DNA of 6,180 nt from RBG-16-42-24 sp964396785 (GCA_964396785.1 CAYNFU010000039.1:1-6180), one strand, 5' to 3'; counted from the first letter of the stretch, positions 1-6,180 are shown. Translations and numbers: made by a program. Notes: generated from the sequence alone by a model not told the origin.

Positions 1-313
1 TATATAAATAGGATCCAGCCATAATGAGAAGTGCCCAGATTGCTACCGCCTTTGTTACTCCGTAAAACTCACTAATGGGTTTTAGCCATTTTGTTTCTTC
101 ATAAAGGTGAGAGAGCCAAAATACGATTAAAAGGAGTAAGGTTGCAAAAGGAAGAGCCCAGAGGTAGACGGAGACTGGCTGAATGCTATCCAGAAATATT
201 CTAAACGGCCCGAAGTTTCTTAGGTAATAGGCAATAAAAAAGGAGAAGGATAAGGCTAGTATGTCAGAAAGATAAGTTAGAATGTTCAAATTCTTTCTGG
301 AGGTAATTTTCAT
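1..313 (-). CDS. Probable polyprenyl-phosphate sugar-phosphate transferase (initiating transferase), N-terminal part only
   Basis: Partial gene: the frame opens at an ATG at 313-311 and stays open to the window edge, giving 104 residues. The start overlaps the upstream gene's TGA as ATGA. The fragment shows a short basic N-terminus and hydrophobic segments at about residues 11-31, 46-70 and 86-104. Residues 17-32 (DILALSFSFFIAYYLR) resemble the first membrane segment, Asp-Leu/Ile-hydrophobic stretch-Ala-Tyr-Tyr-Leu-Arg, typical of WbaP/WcaJ-like exopolysaccharide glycosylphosphotransferases. Family members have several membrane helices, then a CoA-binding-like region and a C-terminal catalytic domain that moves a sugar-1-phosphate from a UDP-sugar to undecaprenyl phosphate. 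The catalytic domain lies outside the window, so the assignment rests on the N-terminal pattern and on being in a glycan operon. It could instead be another polytopic membrane protein such as a polymerase. No clear Shine-Dalgarno is seen, so translation is probably coupled to the preceding gene. Confidence 0.66.
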   Translation of the reverse strand, partial: MKITSRKNLNILTYLSDILALSFSFFIAYYLRNFGPFRIFLDSIQPVSVYLWALPFATLLLLIVFWLSHLYEETKWLKPISEFYGVTKAVAIWALLIMAGSYLY

Positions 314-1461
314 AATCTGACAACTTTACCAATGACTTCGTTATATTTTTTTCTCATAGTTGCAAGGGAATAATATTTCTCGACCAGTGCCTTGCCCTTT
401 TTCGCCATTTTCGCCTGCAAAGAAGGCTTTGTCAAAAGTGAGACTACGTAATCGGCAAATGTGTCAGCGTCGTCCGCAATAAAAAGTGAGTTTTTAACCG
501 CTTCGTTAATTCCTTGTGCACCTATTCGGGTGGTGACCACGGGCCGTCCCAAGGAAAGGGCCTGAAGAATTTTATTTCTCATCCCGGTTCCGATGAGGGT
601 TGGTGTAACAACTACCGAAGCTTTTGAAATTACGTCTCTTATGTCGGGTACCTCACCAGTTACCGAGACTGCGTTATCTTTTTGGTATGAGAGGAGTTTT
701 TTTGGAGGATTTGGCCCAGCGATAATTAACTTTACCCCAGAGATCTTATTTTTTATTTTTGGGAAAATTCTTTCAAGAAAGTAATAGATAGCACTTTGAT
801 TTACATATTTTTCCATGAGACCAGAAAAGACAATTATATTCTTTAGGGGAGTAGAATTTACCGAATAGTATTTTGTATCTACGACATTTGGAATCACCCA
901 GATTTTTGTGTCGAAAGCTAAAATTTTTTTCAGGTAGTAAGCATCCACTTCTGAGCAGACAACCCAATTTTTAAAGTGCCTTGACGCCCATTTTTCATAA
1001 AGTAAGTATTTAATCCACTCTTCAAAATATAGGGGTTTTTGCCAAGGGGAAACCGAAGCTAGAGCTTTTTGGTAAAAAAGGGACATGGCGTCAGTTGAAT
1101 CAATGATTACTGGAATTTTTATTTCCCGGGGGACATACTGAAGAGCTCTAAGTCTTTTAACAATAATTACGTCGTGAAGGGGGATTAGTTCTCTAACTTT
1201 TTCTTGAAGTGCTCCCGAGTAGCAGTAAGAAACTTCCATTGGTTGTGGGAATGCCAAAAATAAAAGTGAATCGGCTACACTTAGAAGTCTGGATTTCGAT
1301 TCGATGTGCTCCACCCCATTTTTGTTGGAAGAGGGAGAACCTCCGATATTTAAATAACAACCGGTTACTTTATGGTCGGGGTCTAAAGCATCAATAATAT
1401 GCTTTAGCCTTATTCTATGAAATCTATTTGGGACTCCCGGAGCAACAATAAGAATTTTCAT
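310..1461 (-). CDS. GT4-like glycosyltransferase, divergent (family 1/4 fold)
   Basis: A 383-residue cytoplasmic glycosyltransferase of GT-B fold, the usual length for the family. It begins at an ATG (1461-1459) that overlaps the wecB stop as ATGA. The N-terminal Rossmann half starts MKILIVAPGVP and contains a conserved-looking VIIDSTDAMS (118-127). The linker region has WVIPNVVDTKYY (188-199), the IPNGVD-like motif that opens the donor-binding half. The C-terminal half has IIVFSG (209-214), LIIAGPNPP (245-253), VTPTLIGTGMRNKILQALS (285-303) and GRPVVTTRIGAQGI (305-318). The last two match the subfamily of exosortase-associated sugar transferases, where the usual pattern is GxxxKxLEAxxxGxPVV. 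Here the expected Glu is Gln300 (codon CAG), so one partner of the EX7E donor-binding pair is replaced. The enzyme would add a sugar from a nucleotide-sugar donor to the lipid-linked chain; donor and linkage cannot be read from sequence. No signal peptide or membrane helix is evident. Confidence 0.86.
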   Translation of the reverse strand: MKILIVAPGVPNRFHRIRLKHIIDALDPDHKVTGCYLNIGGSPSSNKNGVEHIESKSRLLSVADSLLFLAFPQPMEVSYCYSGALQEKVRELIPLHDVIIVKRLRALQYVPREIKIPVIIDSTDAMSLFYQKALASVSPWQKPLYFEEWIKYLLYEKWASRHFKNWVVCSEVDAYYLKKILAFDTKIWVIPNVVDTKYYSVNSTPLKNIIVFSGLMEKYVNQSAIYYFLERIFPKIKNKISGVKLIIAGPNPPKKLLSYQKDNAVSVTGEVPDIRDVISKASVVVTPTLIGTGMRNKILQALSLGRPVVTTRIGAQGINEAVKNSLFIADDADTFADYVVSLLTKPSLQAKMAKKGKALVEKYYSLATMRKKYNEVIGKVVRL

Positions 1462-2564
1462 AATTTAGCTTTATATTTATCAATTAAAATTTTTACAATT
1501 CTTTCGGCCGCCCTGCCATCTCCATAAGGATTTTTACCTTTTGTCATTCTTTGGTAGGAGGGGCCGCCCCTTAATAATTTTTGTGTTTCTTTGACAATAT
1601 TTTCTTTTTTGGTACCTACCAATTTTGCGCGACCAGCGAAAATCGCCTCGGGCCTTTCGGTTACATTTCTCATAACAAGTACAGGAATATTTAAAGAGGG
1701 AGCCTCTTCTTGTATGCCCCCCGAGTCTGTTAAAATTAAATATGACTTTCTCATTAAGTTGGCAAAATCTATGTAGTTAAGGGGCTTAAGCAAGTGTATA
1801 TTAGGAGAGTTTGCGAGTATTTTTCGCATCACCTCTTGTACATTGGGGTTAGGGTGAAGAGGGTATACTATCTCGACGTCATGTATCTTGCCTATCTCTT
1901 TTAATGCCAAAGCAATATTTTTAAGGCCTTTTCCAAAACTTTCCCTTCGGTGGGCAGTTACCAAGATGAGTTTTTTATTGTTGTCAATGTTAATTTTTTC
2001 TCGCCACTTCCTTTTTAAAATAAAAAAAAGAGCGTCGACAGATGTATTTCCGGTAATAAATATTTTTCTTTTATCTATTCCCTCCCTCAACAAGTTCTTT
2101 GCGGCAAGTTTCGTCGGAGCGAAGTTGATGTCGGCTATGTGAGTAGTAAGCTTTCTATTTATTTCTTCGGGGAAAGGGTCATATTTATTATGTGACCTAA
2201 GTCCCGCTTCAACGTGACCCACGTCAATTTTTTGGTAGTAGGCTGAAAGTGAAACAGAAAGGACCGTTGTTGTGTCTCCTTGAACAATGACTATTTGAGG
2301 ATTAACTTCTTTCAGAACATTTTCCATTTTCAGTAAGACAGCCGCGGTAATGTCATAAAGGGTTTGATTTTTTTTCATAATGTGAAGGTTAAAGTCGGGT
2401 TTAATGCGAAAATCTTTAAAAACTTCCTGAAGAAGCTCTTCGTGCTGCGATGTTGCAACGAGAATGGGTTTAACTTCCCTGGGATACTTTTTGCAATAAA
2501 GGTAAACTGGGGCCAGTTTAATTCCCTCGGGCCTTGTACCGATTGCAAACATTACTTTTATCAC
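1458..2564 (-). CDS. wecB: UDP-N-acetylglucosamine 2-epimerase (non-hydrolysing), WecB type
   Basis: A 368-residue cytoplasmic enzyme that interconverts UDP-GlcNAc and UDP-ManNAc, supplying ManNAc-type residues for surface glycans. Length and motif order match the family throughout. They are GTRPE (9-13, with Arg11) followed by Lys16, QGDTTT (95-100, Asp97), HVEAGLRS (117-124, Glu119), PFPEEINR (130-137), TGNTSVDA (171-178), TAHRRESFG (203-211, His205), HPNPNV (237-242), TDSGGIQEEAPSL (279-291) and RNVTERPEA (299-307). The Asp, two Glu and His positions correspond to the catalytic acids and His described for E. coli WecB, and all are present. The start is GTG at 2564-2562: it gives the expected N-terminus directly ahead of the GTRPE loop and has a GGGGA site five bases upstream, whereas the next ATG (2552) would trim the first strand. 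The gene begins one base after the preceding stop and overlaps the next gene as ATGA. No UDP-ManNAc dehydrogenase (wecC) is in view, so the product may be used as ManNAc or oxidised by an enzyme encoded elsewhere. Confidence 0.96.
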   Translation of the reverse strand: MIKVMFAIGTRPEGIKLAPVYLYCKKYPREVKPILVATSQHEELLQEVFKDFRIKPDFNLHIMKKNQTLYDITAAVLLKMENVLKEVNPQIVIVQGDTTTVLSVSLSAYYQKIDVGHVEAGLRSHNKYDPFPEEINRKLTTHIADINFAPTKLAAKNLLREGIDKRKIFITGNTSVDALFFILKRKWREKINIDNNKKLILVTAHRRESFGKGLKNIALALKEIGKIHDVEIVYPLHPNPNVQEVMRKILANSPNIHLLKPLNYIDFANLMRKSYLILTDSGGIQEEAPSLNIPVLVMRNVTERPEAIFAGRAKLVGTKKENIVKETQKLLRGGPSYQRMTKGKNPYGDGRAAERIVKILIDKYKAKL

Positions 2565-2565
2565 A

Positions 2566-3663
2566 TTATTCCCCGATTACCTTGAACCAAGCCTGCTTGA
2601 AGTTTTTGAGATTATAAGTTTTTCTAACTTCACTAAGTTGTTCTTTGGCTATTTTATCCCTATTTTTAAAGACATAAACCATTTTTTGGGCTAACTCCAT
2701 GGGGTCAACTGAAGACTTTATAGTCGGAAGGTCGGGTAGTCCTCCAACATTTGTTGACAATGTAGCTACTCCACAGGACATACTCTCAAGTGCTGAAAGA
2801 GATGTGCCCTCTTCATAAAGAGTCGGAATAACGCTCATTAGTGAGGAAGAATAAATCTTGGGCATTTCCTTCCAGTTTACAGATCCCAAAAAATAAACTT
2901 TACCAACAAGGTTGAGGTTATGAATTTGTTGATAAATTTCGACAATGTAATTTGGATCTGAGGCGCCCCCGCAAATGACTAAGTTCGTATACTTATAGCG
3001 TTTATTAAAATCTTTAAAAGCCTCAAGTGCAAGATGAATACCGCGGCCGCGAACTATATTTCTGGGGACGAGTATAGGATTTAAGTTTACAAGGTCGCCA
3101 AATGTCTTAGTCTTTGTGAATATTTTCGTATCAACACAATTTGGGATAAACCAGCGGTTTTTGACTACTTCACTAAACATTCCCTCTTTGGGTTTTAGAG
3201 GAATGCCCAGGGACCTATAAAAATTTGAGTCATTAGCTACTATTTTATGGGCAAATTTCATTGCAAATTTCGCACTAGCCAAGTGAACTCCCCGATAAAG
3301 TGCCTCACTTTTTTGTGGTCTATCCCACCTTATTCCATGAGAGATAACAACTGTGTGGGGGTGCCAGAAAACTGGCCAAAAATGAAAAGGGTCACTTACT
3401 ATTAAAACGTCTTCTTTCATCAAAGACGGGAAGTAAAGATTTAAAAGAATGTTATAAAAATACAAGGGTTTTCTTCTGAAAATTTTCCAAACTGGAACGA
3501 GCTTGAGTTCTTTACCCTTCGCCCAGTTATTTTTAGCTTGATAAACCCTTTGCGAAGATACTCGTTGACTGAGTAAGTCAAGCAAATTGGAAAGGTAAGT
3601 TTCCGCTCCCCCTATTAGGGGTTTATAAGTATATGCAATGTGTCCAATTCTTAACTTTTTCAT
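2566..3663 (-). CDS. GT4-like glycosyltransferase (family 1/4, retaining)
   Basis: A 365-residue GT-B glycosyltransferase predicted to act in the cytoplasm on the growing lipid-linked glycan. The acceptor half begins with IGHIAYTYKPLIGGAETYL (6-24), holding the glycine-rich GGAE loop characteristic of GT4 enzymes. VISHGIRWD (106-114) and FIPNCVDTKIF (172-182) follow; the latter is the IPNGVD-like hinge. The donor half has RNIVRGRGIHLALEAF (201-216), LVICGG (228-233), VYFLGSVNWKEMPKIY (256-271) and YEEGTSLSALESMSCG (283-298). The EX7E pair (Glu285 and Glu293) is intact, unlike in the glycosyltransferase at 310-1461. GVATLSTNVGGLPDL (298-312) follows. The ATG start (3663-3661) overlaps the ATPase stop by one base (TAATG), and AAAAGG lies five bases upstream. 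The sugar it transfers cannot be read from the sequence. The two glycosyltransferases share only the general fold, so they probably make different linkages. Confidence 0.92.
   Translation of the reverse strand: MKKLRIGHIAYTYKPLIGGAETYLSNLLDLLSQRVSSQRVYQAKNNWAKGKELKLVPVWKIFRRKPLYFYNILLNLYFPSLMKEDVLIVSDPFHFWPVFWHPHTVVISHGIRWDRPQKSEALYRGVHLASAKFAMKFAHKIVANDSNFYRSLGIPLKPKEGMFSEVVKNRWFIPNCVDTKIFTKTKTFGDLVNLNPILVPRNIVRGRGIHLALEAFKDFNKRYKYTNLVICGGASDPNYIVEIYQQIHNLNLVGKVYFLGSVNWKEMPKIYSSSLMSVIPTLYEEGTSLSALESMSCGVATLSTNVGGLPDLPTIKSSVDPMELAQKMVYVFKNRDKIAKEQLSEVRKTYNLKNFKQAWFKVIGE
2570..2574 (-). promoter_or_regulatory. Shine-Dalgarno-like site for wecB
   Basis: GGGGA on the minus strand ends five bases before the GTG at 2564-2562. 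It lies inside the last codons of the preceding glycosyltransferase and supports the GTG as the wecB start rather than the ATG at 2552. Confidence 0.6.
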
Positions 3664-4817
3664 TACAGCCTTTTATGTTCATAGCGGCAGTTAAAATTAA
3701 CAATCCCCTTATAAAATGTAGGTTCTCCCTTAACCTCTATTTCCTGGTTTTCAATCGAATCATAGCGAATGGTTCTTACCATATCTGCTATACCAAAGGA
3801 GAAATAGAGTTTTCCTTCGATTGGCGGAAGGGATGAAATGTAAAATTTAACCCGGCCTTTTCCTTTTGAAGTTTGGATAGGGTCCGTAGAAAAACCATAA
3901 AGGTTTAGGCCGTTTTTGTCTGTAATTGAGATACCGAATGAGGAAGGTAGATTACCTTCCCTGTTTTCATAGGTTACGATAATGTCTAGAGGCTCATTTA
4001 TTTTAAATTTCAATTTTTTCCTTTTTGTATCTCCAATAAATTCTATCTTTTTAATGAGAATTTTTTTGCTTTTGCCTCTCTTTCTAAATGTTGCTTTTTC
4101 ATCTAAGACGTAATGGTGTAAGTAATGATTTATTACATCAACCGCTTCTCCTGACTTGACAATACGACCTTTGTTAAGAAGATACACTTTCTTACAAAGT
4201 TCCTTAACCAGGAAAAGATTGTGAGATACTAAAACTAAGGTTTTATCCTTTTTTTGAAATTCAGAAATTTTTGCAATACTTTTTCTTTGAAAATGCTCAT
4301 CCCCCACTGAAAAAACTTCGTCGATAAGAAGAACGTCTGGGTTAAGATGGATTGCTACAGCAAATCCCAAACGGACTACCATACCCGATGAATAGGTTTT
4401 GACGGGCTGCCTTATATAATTACCAATATCGGCAAAATCAACAATTTGGTTATACCTTTCACCTATTTCTTCTTTTGTATAACCCAAAAGTGCTGCATTC
4501 AAATAAATATTTTCTTCTCCAGTCATATCTGGATGAAACCCTGCACCGAGCTCAATAAGAGATCCCACTCTCCCGTCTACCAAAATTTCTCCTTTATCTT
4601 GCTTGGTTATACCGGCAATAACTTTAAGAAGCGTAGATTTTCCTGAACCATTTTCTCCTATTATTCCAACTGTTTCCCCTTTTTTCACAGAAAAAGTAAT
4701 TTTATTTAATGCCAGAATTTTTTGTCTTTTTTGAAAAAGTAAAGTTTTTATCAGAGATGAGAATCCCTGGATTAACGTATATTTTTTTGAAACATTTAAA
4801 AGCTTAATTGCGTCCAT
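3663..4817 (-). CDS. wzt: ABC transporter ATPase for polysaccharide export, Wzt type with C-terminal glycan-binding-like domain
   Basis: A 384-residue ATPase that would power export of lipid-linked polysaccharide through the adjacent Wzm-like permease. The nucleotide-binding domain fills about residues 1-232. It has Walker A GENGSGKST (54-62), a degenerate signature YSSGM (142-146) normal for the Wzt/TagH/RfbE branch, Walker B VLLIDE (162-167), SVGD (170-173) and the switch His in VSHN (197-200). GSLIELGAGFHPDMTGEENIYL (85-106) is also diagnostic of this branch. After a basic linker (about 240-255), residues 256-375 form a beta-rich extension resembling the Wzt C-terminal domain, which in E. 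coli O8/O9a binds the modified non-reducing end of the chain. The ATG at 4817-4815 lies two bases after the permease stop; a TTG at 4829 would add four residues but overlap the permease, so I prefer the ATG. The domain's ligand is unknown, and no chain-capping methyltransferase or kinase is seen in the window. Confidence 0.95.
   Translation of the reverse strand: MDAIKLLNVSKKYTLIQGFSSLIKTLLFQKRQKILALNKITFSVKKGETVGIIGENGSGKSTLLKVIAGITKQDKGEILVDGRVGSLIELGAGFHPDMTGEENIYLNAALLGYTKEEIGERYNQIVDFADIGNYIRQPVKTYSSGMVVRLGFAVAIHLNPDVLLIDEVFSVGDEHFQRKSIAKISEFQKKDKTLVLVSHNLFLVKELCKKVYLLNKGRIVKSGEAVDVINHYLHHYVLDEKATFRKRGKSKKILIKKIEFIGDTKRKKLKFKINEPLDIIVTYENREGNLPSSFGISITDKNGLNLYGFSTDPIQTSKGKGRVKFYISSLPPIEGKLYFSFGIADMVRTIRYDSIENQEIEVKGEPTFYKGIVNFNCRYEHKRL
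3669..3674 (-). promoter_or_regulatory. Shine-Dalgarno-like site for the glycosyltransferase at 2566-3663
   Basis: AAAAGG on the minus strand lies five bases before the ATG at 3663-3661, within the final codons of the ATPase gene. Together with the TAATG overlap it supports this start and suggests re-initiation after the ATPase stop. Confidence 0.45.
3942..3960 (-). repeat. Perfect 8-bp inverted repeat with 3-base loop inside the ATPase gene
   Basis: GGAAGGTA (3942-3949), a GAT loop, then its exact reverse complement TACCTTCC (3953-3960). The repeat falls in codons for about residues 286-292 of the Wzt-like ATPase, at a likely loop of the C-terminal domain. It could form a small mRNA hairpin. 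There is no T-run after it on the transcribed strand and it is inside an intact reading frame, so it does not look like an intrinsic terminator. Confidence 0.5.
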
Positions 4818-4819
4818 TT

Positions 4820-5587
4820 TTATACCCAATCGGAAAAAAACAACGAGCGCGCCTTAAAAATATTGAATCCAAAAAGGAAAAATATTATAGATTCCAAAAG
4901 GCTTATGACAATCCCTTCCAAGTAAATTTCACTTCCCAAAAATATATATTGGAAAAAATTAGTAACTCCAACCATGGGATTTAAACTATAAATTAGCTGG
5001 AGTCTTTCGGGCACAAAACTTAGAGGATAAAAGACTGGGGTTAGATAGAAAAGCATCAAAAGTGCCGCTACCACAATGAAGGAAATATCACGGTAAAGTA
5101 TCTGGAGGGACGATGTAAGAAGTATAAGACCAGTCAAAAGTGTGGTTTCCAAAAGTATTGCCAAGGGTAAAAAAATAATGGATTTTTGAGGAGCAAGTCC
5201 AAGAAATATAAGAATTATCAAAAAGGGTATAAGGGCGAGAGTGAAATGAACAAGATTAGCAAGTACCACAGAAAAAGGAATTAATTCTCTGGGAAATGCA
5301 ACCTTTTTAATAATGTCTCTATTTGAAGTTAATGACGAGGTACCGATCATAAGAGTTGTGGCGAAGTATGTCCAAGGAAGAAGCCCAGAGAATAGAAACA
5401 GGGGGTAATTTTCTATTTGGACTTTGAGTATCAAAGAAAATACTATCGTTAAGACAATCATTTGAAAAAGTGGGTTAATGATAGCCCACAAAAATCCCAA
5501 GATACTACTTTTGTATCTCCCTTTTAGTTCGCGAACGGTAAGCATCCAAAGAAGCCATATACGTTGACTTGAGAAAAAATCAGACAT
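4820..5587 (-). CDS. wzm: ABC-2 type polysaccharide export permease, Wzm type
   Basis: A 255-residue inner-membrane protein, the channel half of the O-antigen/teichoic-acid-type exporter that works with the ATPase just downstream. The short amphipathic N-terminus contains LTVRELKGRYKSSILGFLWAIINP (16-39), the typical Wzm/TagG entry motif. About six membrane segments are visible at roughly 29-55, 62-84, 103-130, 137-161, 167-188 and 226-245. Other family marks are FLFSGLLPWTYF (64-75), NRDIIKKVAFPRELIPFS (89-106), LYRDI (164-168), FYLTPVFYP (180-188) and LNPM (202-205). I chose the ATG at 5587-5585, which leaves 39 bases after the TPR gene. A TTG at 5605 would give six more residues; neither start has a strong Shine-Dalgarno. 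The gene ends TAA at 4822-4820, two bases before the ATPase start, as expected for a two-subunit complex. By sequence it could export O-antigen, capsule, teichoic acid or another glycan. Confidence 0.95.
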   Translation of the reverse strand: MSDFFSSQRIWLLWMLTVRELKGRYKSSILGFLWAIINPLFQMIVLTIVFSLILKVQIENYPLFLFSGLLPWTYFATTLMIGTSSLTSNRDIIKKVAFPRELIPFSVVLANLVHFTLALIPFLIILIFLGLAPQKSIIFLPLAILLETTLLTGLILLTSSLQILYRDISFIVVAALLMLFYLTPVFYPLSFVPERLQLIYSLNPMVGVTNFFQYIFLGSEIYLEGIVISLLESIIFFLFGFNIFKARSLFFSDWV

Positions 5588-5626
5588 TTCACGCAATTTT
5601 AGCAAATATGGGATTAAATTATTTGG

Positions 5627-6180
5627 TTACTTTTTTATCCTTGCTTCTATGATTTTCTCTAGGTTTTGAGCTTCACTATTTGCGGGATCAAAAAGTTGTG
5701 CTTCGATAACTGCCCCTTGGGCCTCATCAGTCTTTCCATGAAAAAAAAGTAGGTCGGCATAAAGGGTATGGAGTTTTGAGACGTCTTTATTAAATCCCGT
5801 AAATTCGTAAAGATAGGAAAAACCCTTAAAGGATTCATTGTAGGGAAAAGCCTCTGCCCCCTCACTTAAAATATTTTCTGCTTCATCCAAGTCCAGCTTT
5901 GCCGTGGCCATTTCAGCCGCCCCTTGGTAATATTTTACTTCGGTAAAGGGATTGAGTTTAATTGCCTCCCGGTATTTATCCTCTGCAGTTGTGAACTCTC
6001 GCTTAAATTCCAAAACTTGCGCTTGAGAATAAATTGGTTCGGCGCTAAATGGGTTTAGAGTCTCGGCTTTTTTAAAAGAGGAAAGTGCCTCGTCGTATTT
6101 TTCCGTTAGCCTACTTAGATTACCGCTTGCTAGATAGTATGAGGAATAAAATGGGGCGTTTCTCAGGAATTTTAAGCTGG
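5627..6180 (-). CDS. Tetratricopeptide (TPR) repeat protein, C-terminal part (possible tail of a polymerase/ligase)
   Basis: Partial gene: an open frame enters from the window edge (first whole codon at 6178-6176) and ends at TAA 5629-5627, giving the last 183 residues. It holds at least four helix-turn-helix TPR units. The first two are exactly 34 residues apart, each closing with LNPF (41-44 and 75-78), the usual TPR capping position. A third unit closes with FPYN (about 79-114) and a fourth with FDPAN (about 135-167), separated by a more divergent stretch at 115-134. The protein ends with a charged helix (LEKIIEARIKK). No membrane segment is visible in this part. TPR tails of this kind are known at the C-terminus of some O-antigen polymerase/ligase-like membrane proteins and in stand-alone assembly scaffolds. 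Its place just before wzm/wzt suggests a role in glycan assembly, but which of these it is depends on sequence outside the window. A TTG at 6013 is an internal Leu codon, not a start. Confidence 0.85.
   Translation of the reverse strand, partial: SLKFLRNAPFYSSYYLASGNLSRLTEKYDEALSSFKKAETLNPFSAEPIYSQAQVLEFKREFTTAEDKYREAIKLNPFTEVKYYQGAAEMATAKLDLDEAENILSEGAEAFPYNESFKGFSYLYEFTGFNKDVSKLHTLYADLLFFHGKTDEAQGAVIEAQLFDPANSEAQNLEKIIEARIKK

Noticed and set aside
593..784. 63-codon plus-strand frame opposite the glycosyltransferase
   Set aside because: Antisense shadow of a well-supported gene; other short plus-strand frames (for example 1209-1397, 2364-2585, 3633-3836, 4446-4646) were dropped for the same reason.
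2022..2029. Runs of eight A or T inside genes (also 2368-2375 and 5741-5748), possible phase-variation tracts
   Set aside because: Eight-base A/T runs are expected by chance in AT-rich Lys/Phe codons. They are short for slippage switches, and all reading frames are intact across them.
1888..2142. 84-codon open frame on the plus strand
   Set aside because: It lies wholly antisense to wecB, whose motifs are intact, and shows no recognisable domain or plausible start site.
3540..3575. Repeated SQRV in the glycosyltransferase (residues 32-35 and 37-40)
   Set aside because: The two copies use different codons and are only four residues long, so this does not look like a DNA duplication.
5588..5626. 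Possible terminator or promoter in the 39-base gap before wzm
   Set aside because: No GC-rich stem with a T-run and no convincing -35/-10 pair; the gap is too short to argue for a separate transcript.
5659..5865. 68-codon open frame on the minus strand in another phase
   Set aside because: It overlaps the TPR gene, whose repeat pattern shows the correct frame.

Overview
This window is a tightly packed run of seven genes, all on the minus strand, for making and exporting a cell-surface polysaccharide through an ABC transporter. Both end genes run off the window. No tRNA, rRNA, mobile element, CRISPR array, promoter or terminator was found. The longest non-coding gap is about 39 bases, and most junctions overlap or nearly touch, so the genes are almost certainly one transcript that starts beyond position 6180.

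In transcription order (6180 down to 1): the C-terminal end of a tetratricopeptide (TPR) repeat protein (5627-6180); a Wzm-type ABC-2 permease (4820-5587); its Wzt-type ATPase with an added C-terminal glycan-binding-like domain (3663-4817); a GT4-like glycosyltransferase (2566-3663); a non-hydrolysing UDP-GlcNAc 2-epimerase of the WecB type (1458-2564); a second, divergent GT4-like glycosyltransferase (310-1461); and the N-terminal membrane part of a probable polyprenyl-phosphate sugar-phosphate transferase (1-313).

The likely division of labour is as follows. The last gene's product would start a chain on undecaprenyl phosphate. The two glycosyltransferases would extend it in the cytoplasm. 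WecB would supply UDP-ManNAc. The Wzm/Wzt pair would flip the finished lipid-linked glycan across the membrane. The TPR protein may be the tail of a polymerase/ligase or an assembly factor.

The organism is a bacterium with AT-rich DNA (roughly 40% GC by eye), Lys/Ile-rich proteins and very compact gene spacing. It uses the ordinary meaning of TGA as stop: two genes end in TGA and Trp is encoded by TGG. This argues against lineages that recode TGA. The compact style would suit Patescibacteria/CPR (for example Microgenomates), but other AT-rich bacteria fit equally well and the sequence alone does not settle it. I see an organised glycan locus with a few unusual details, not a clearly new system.
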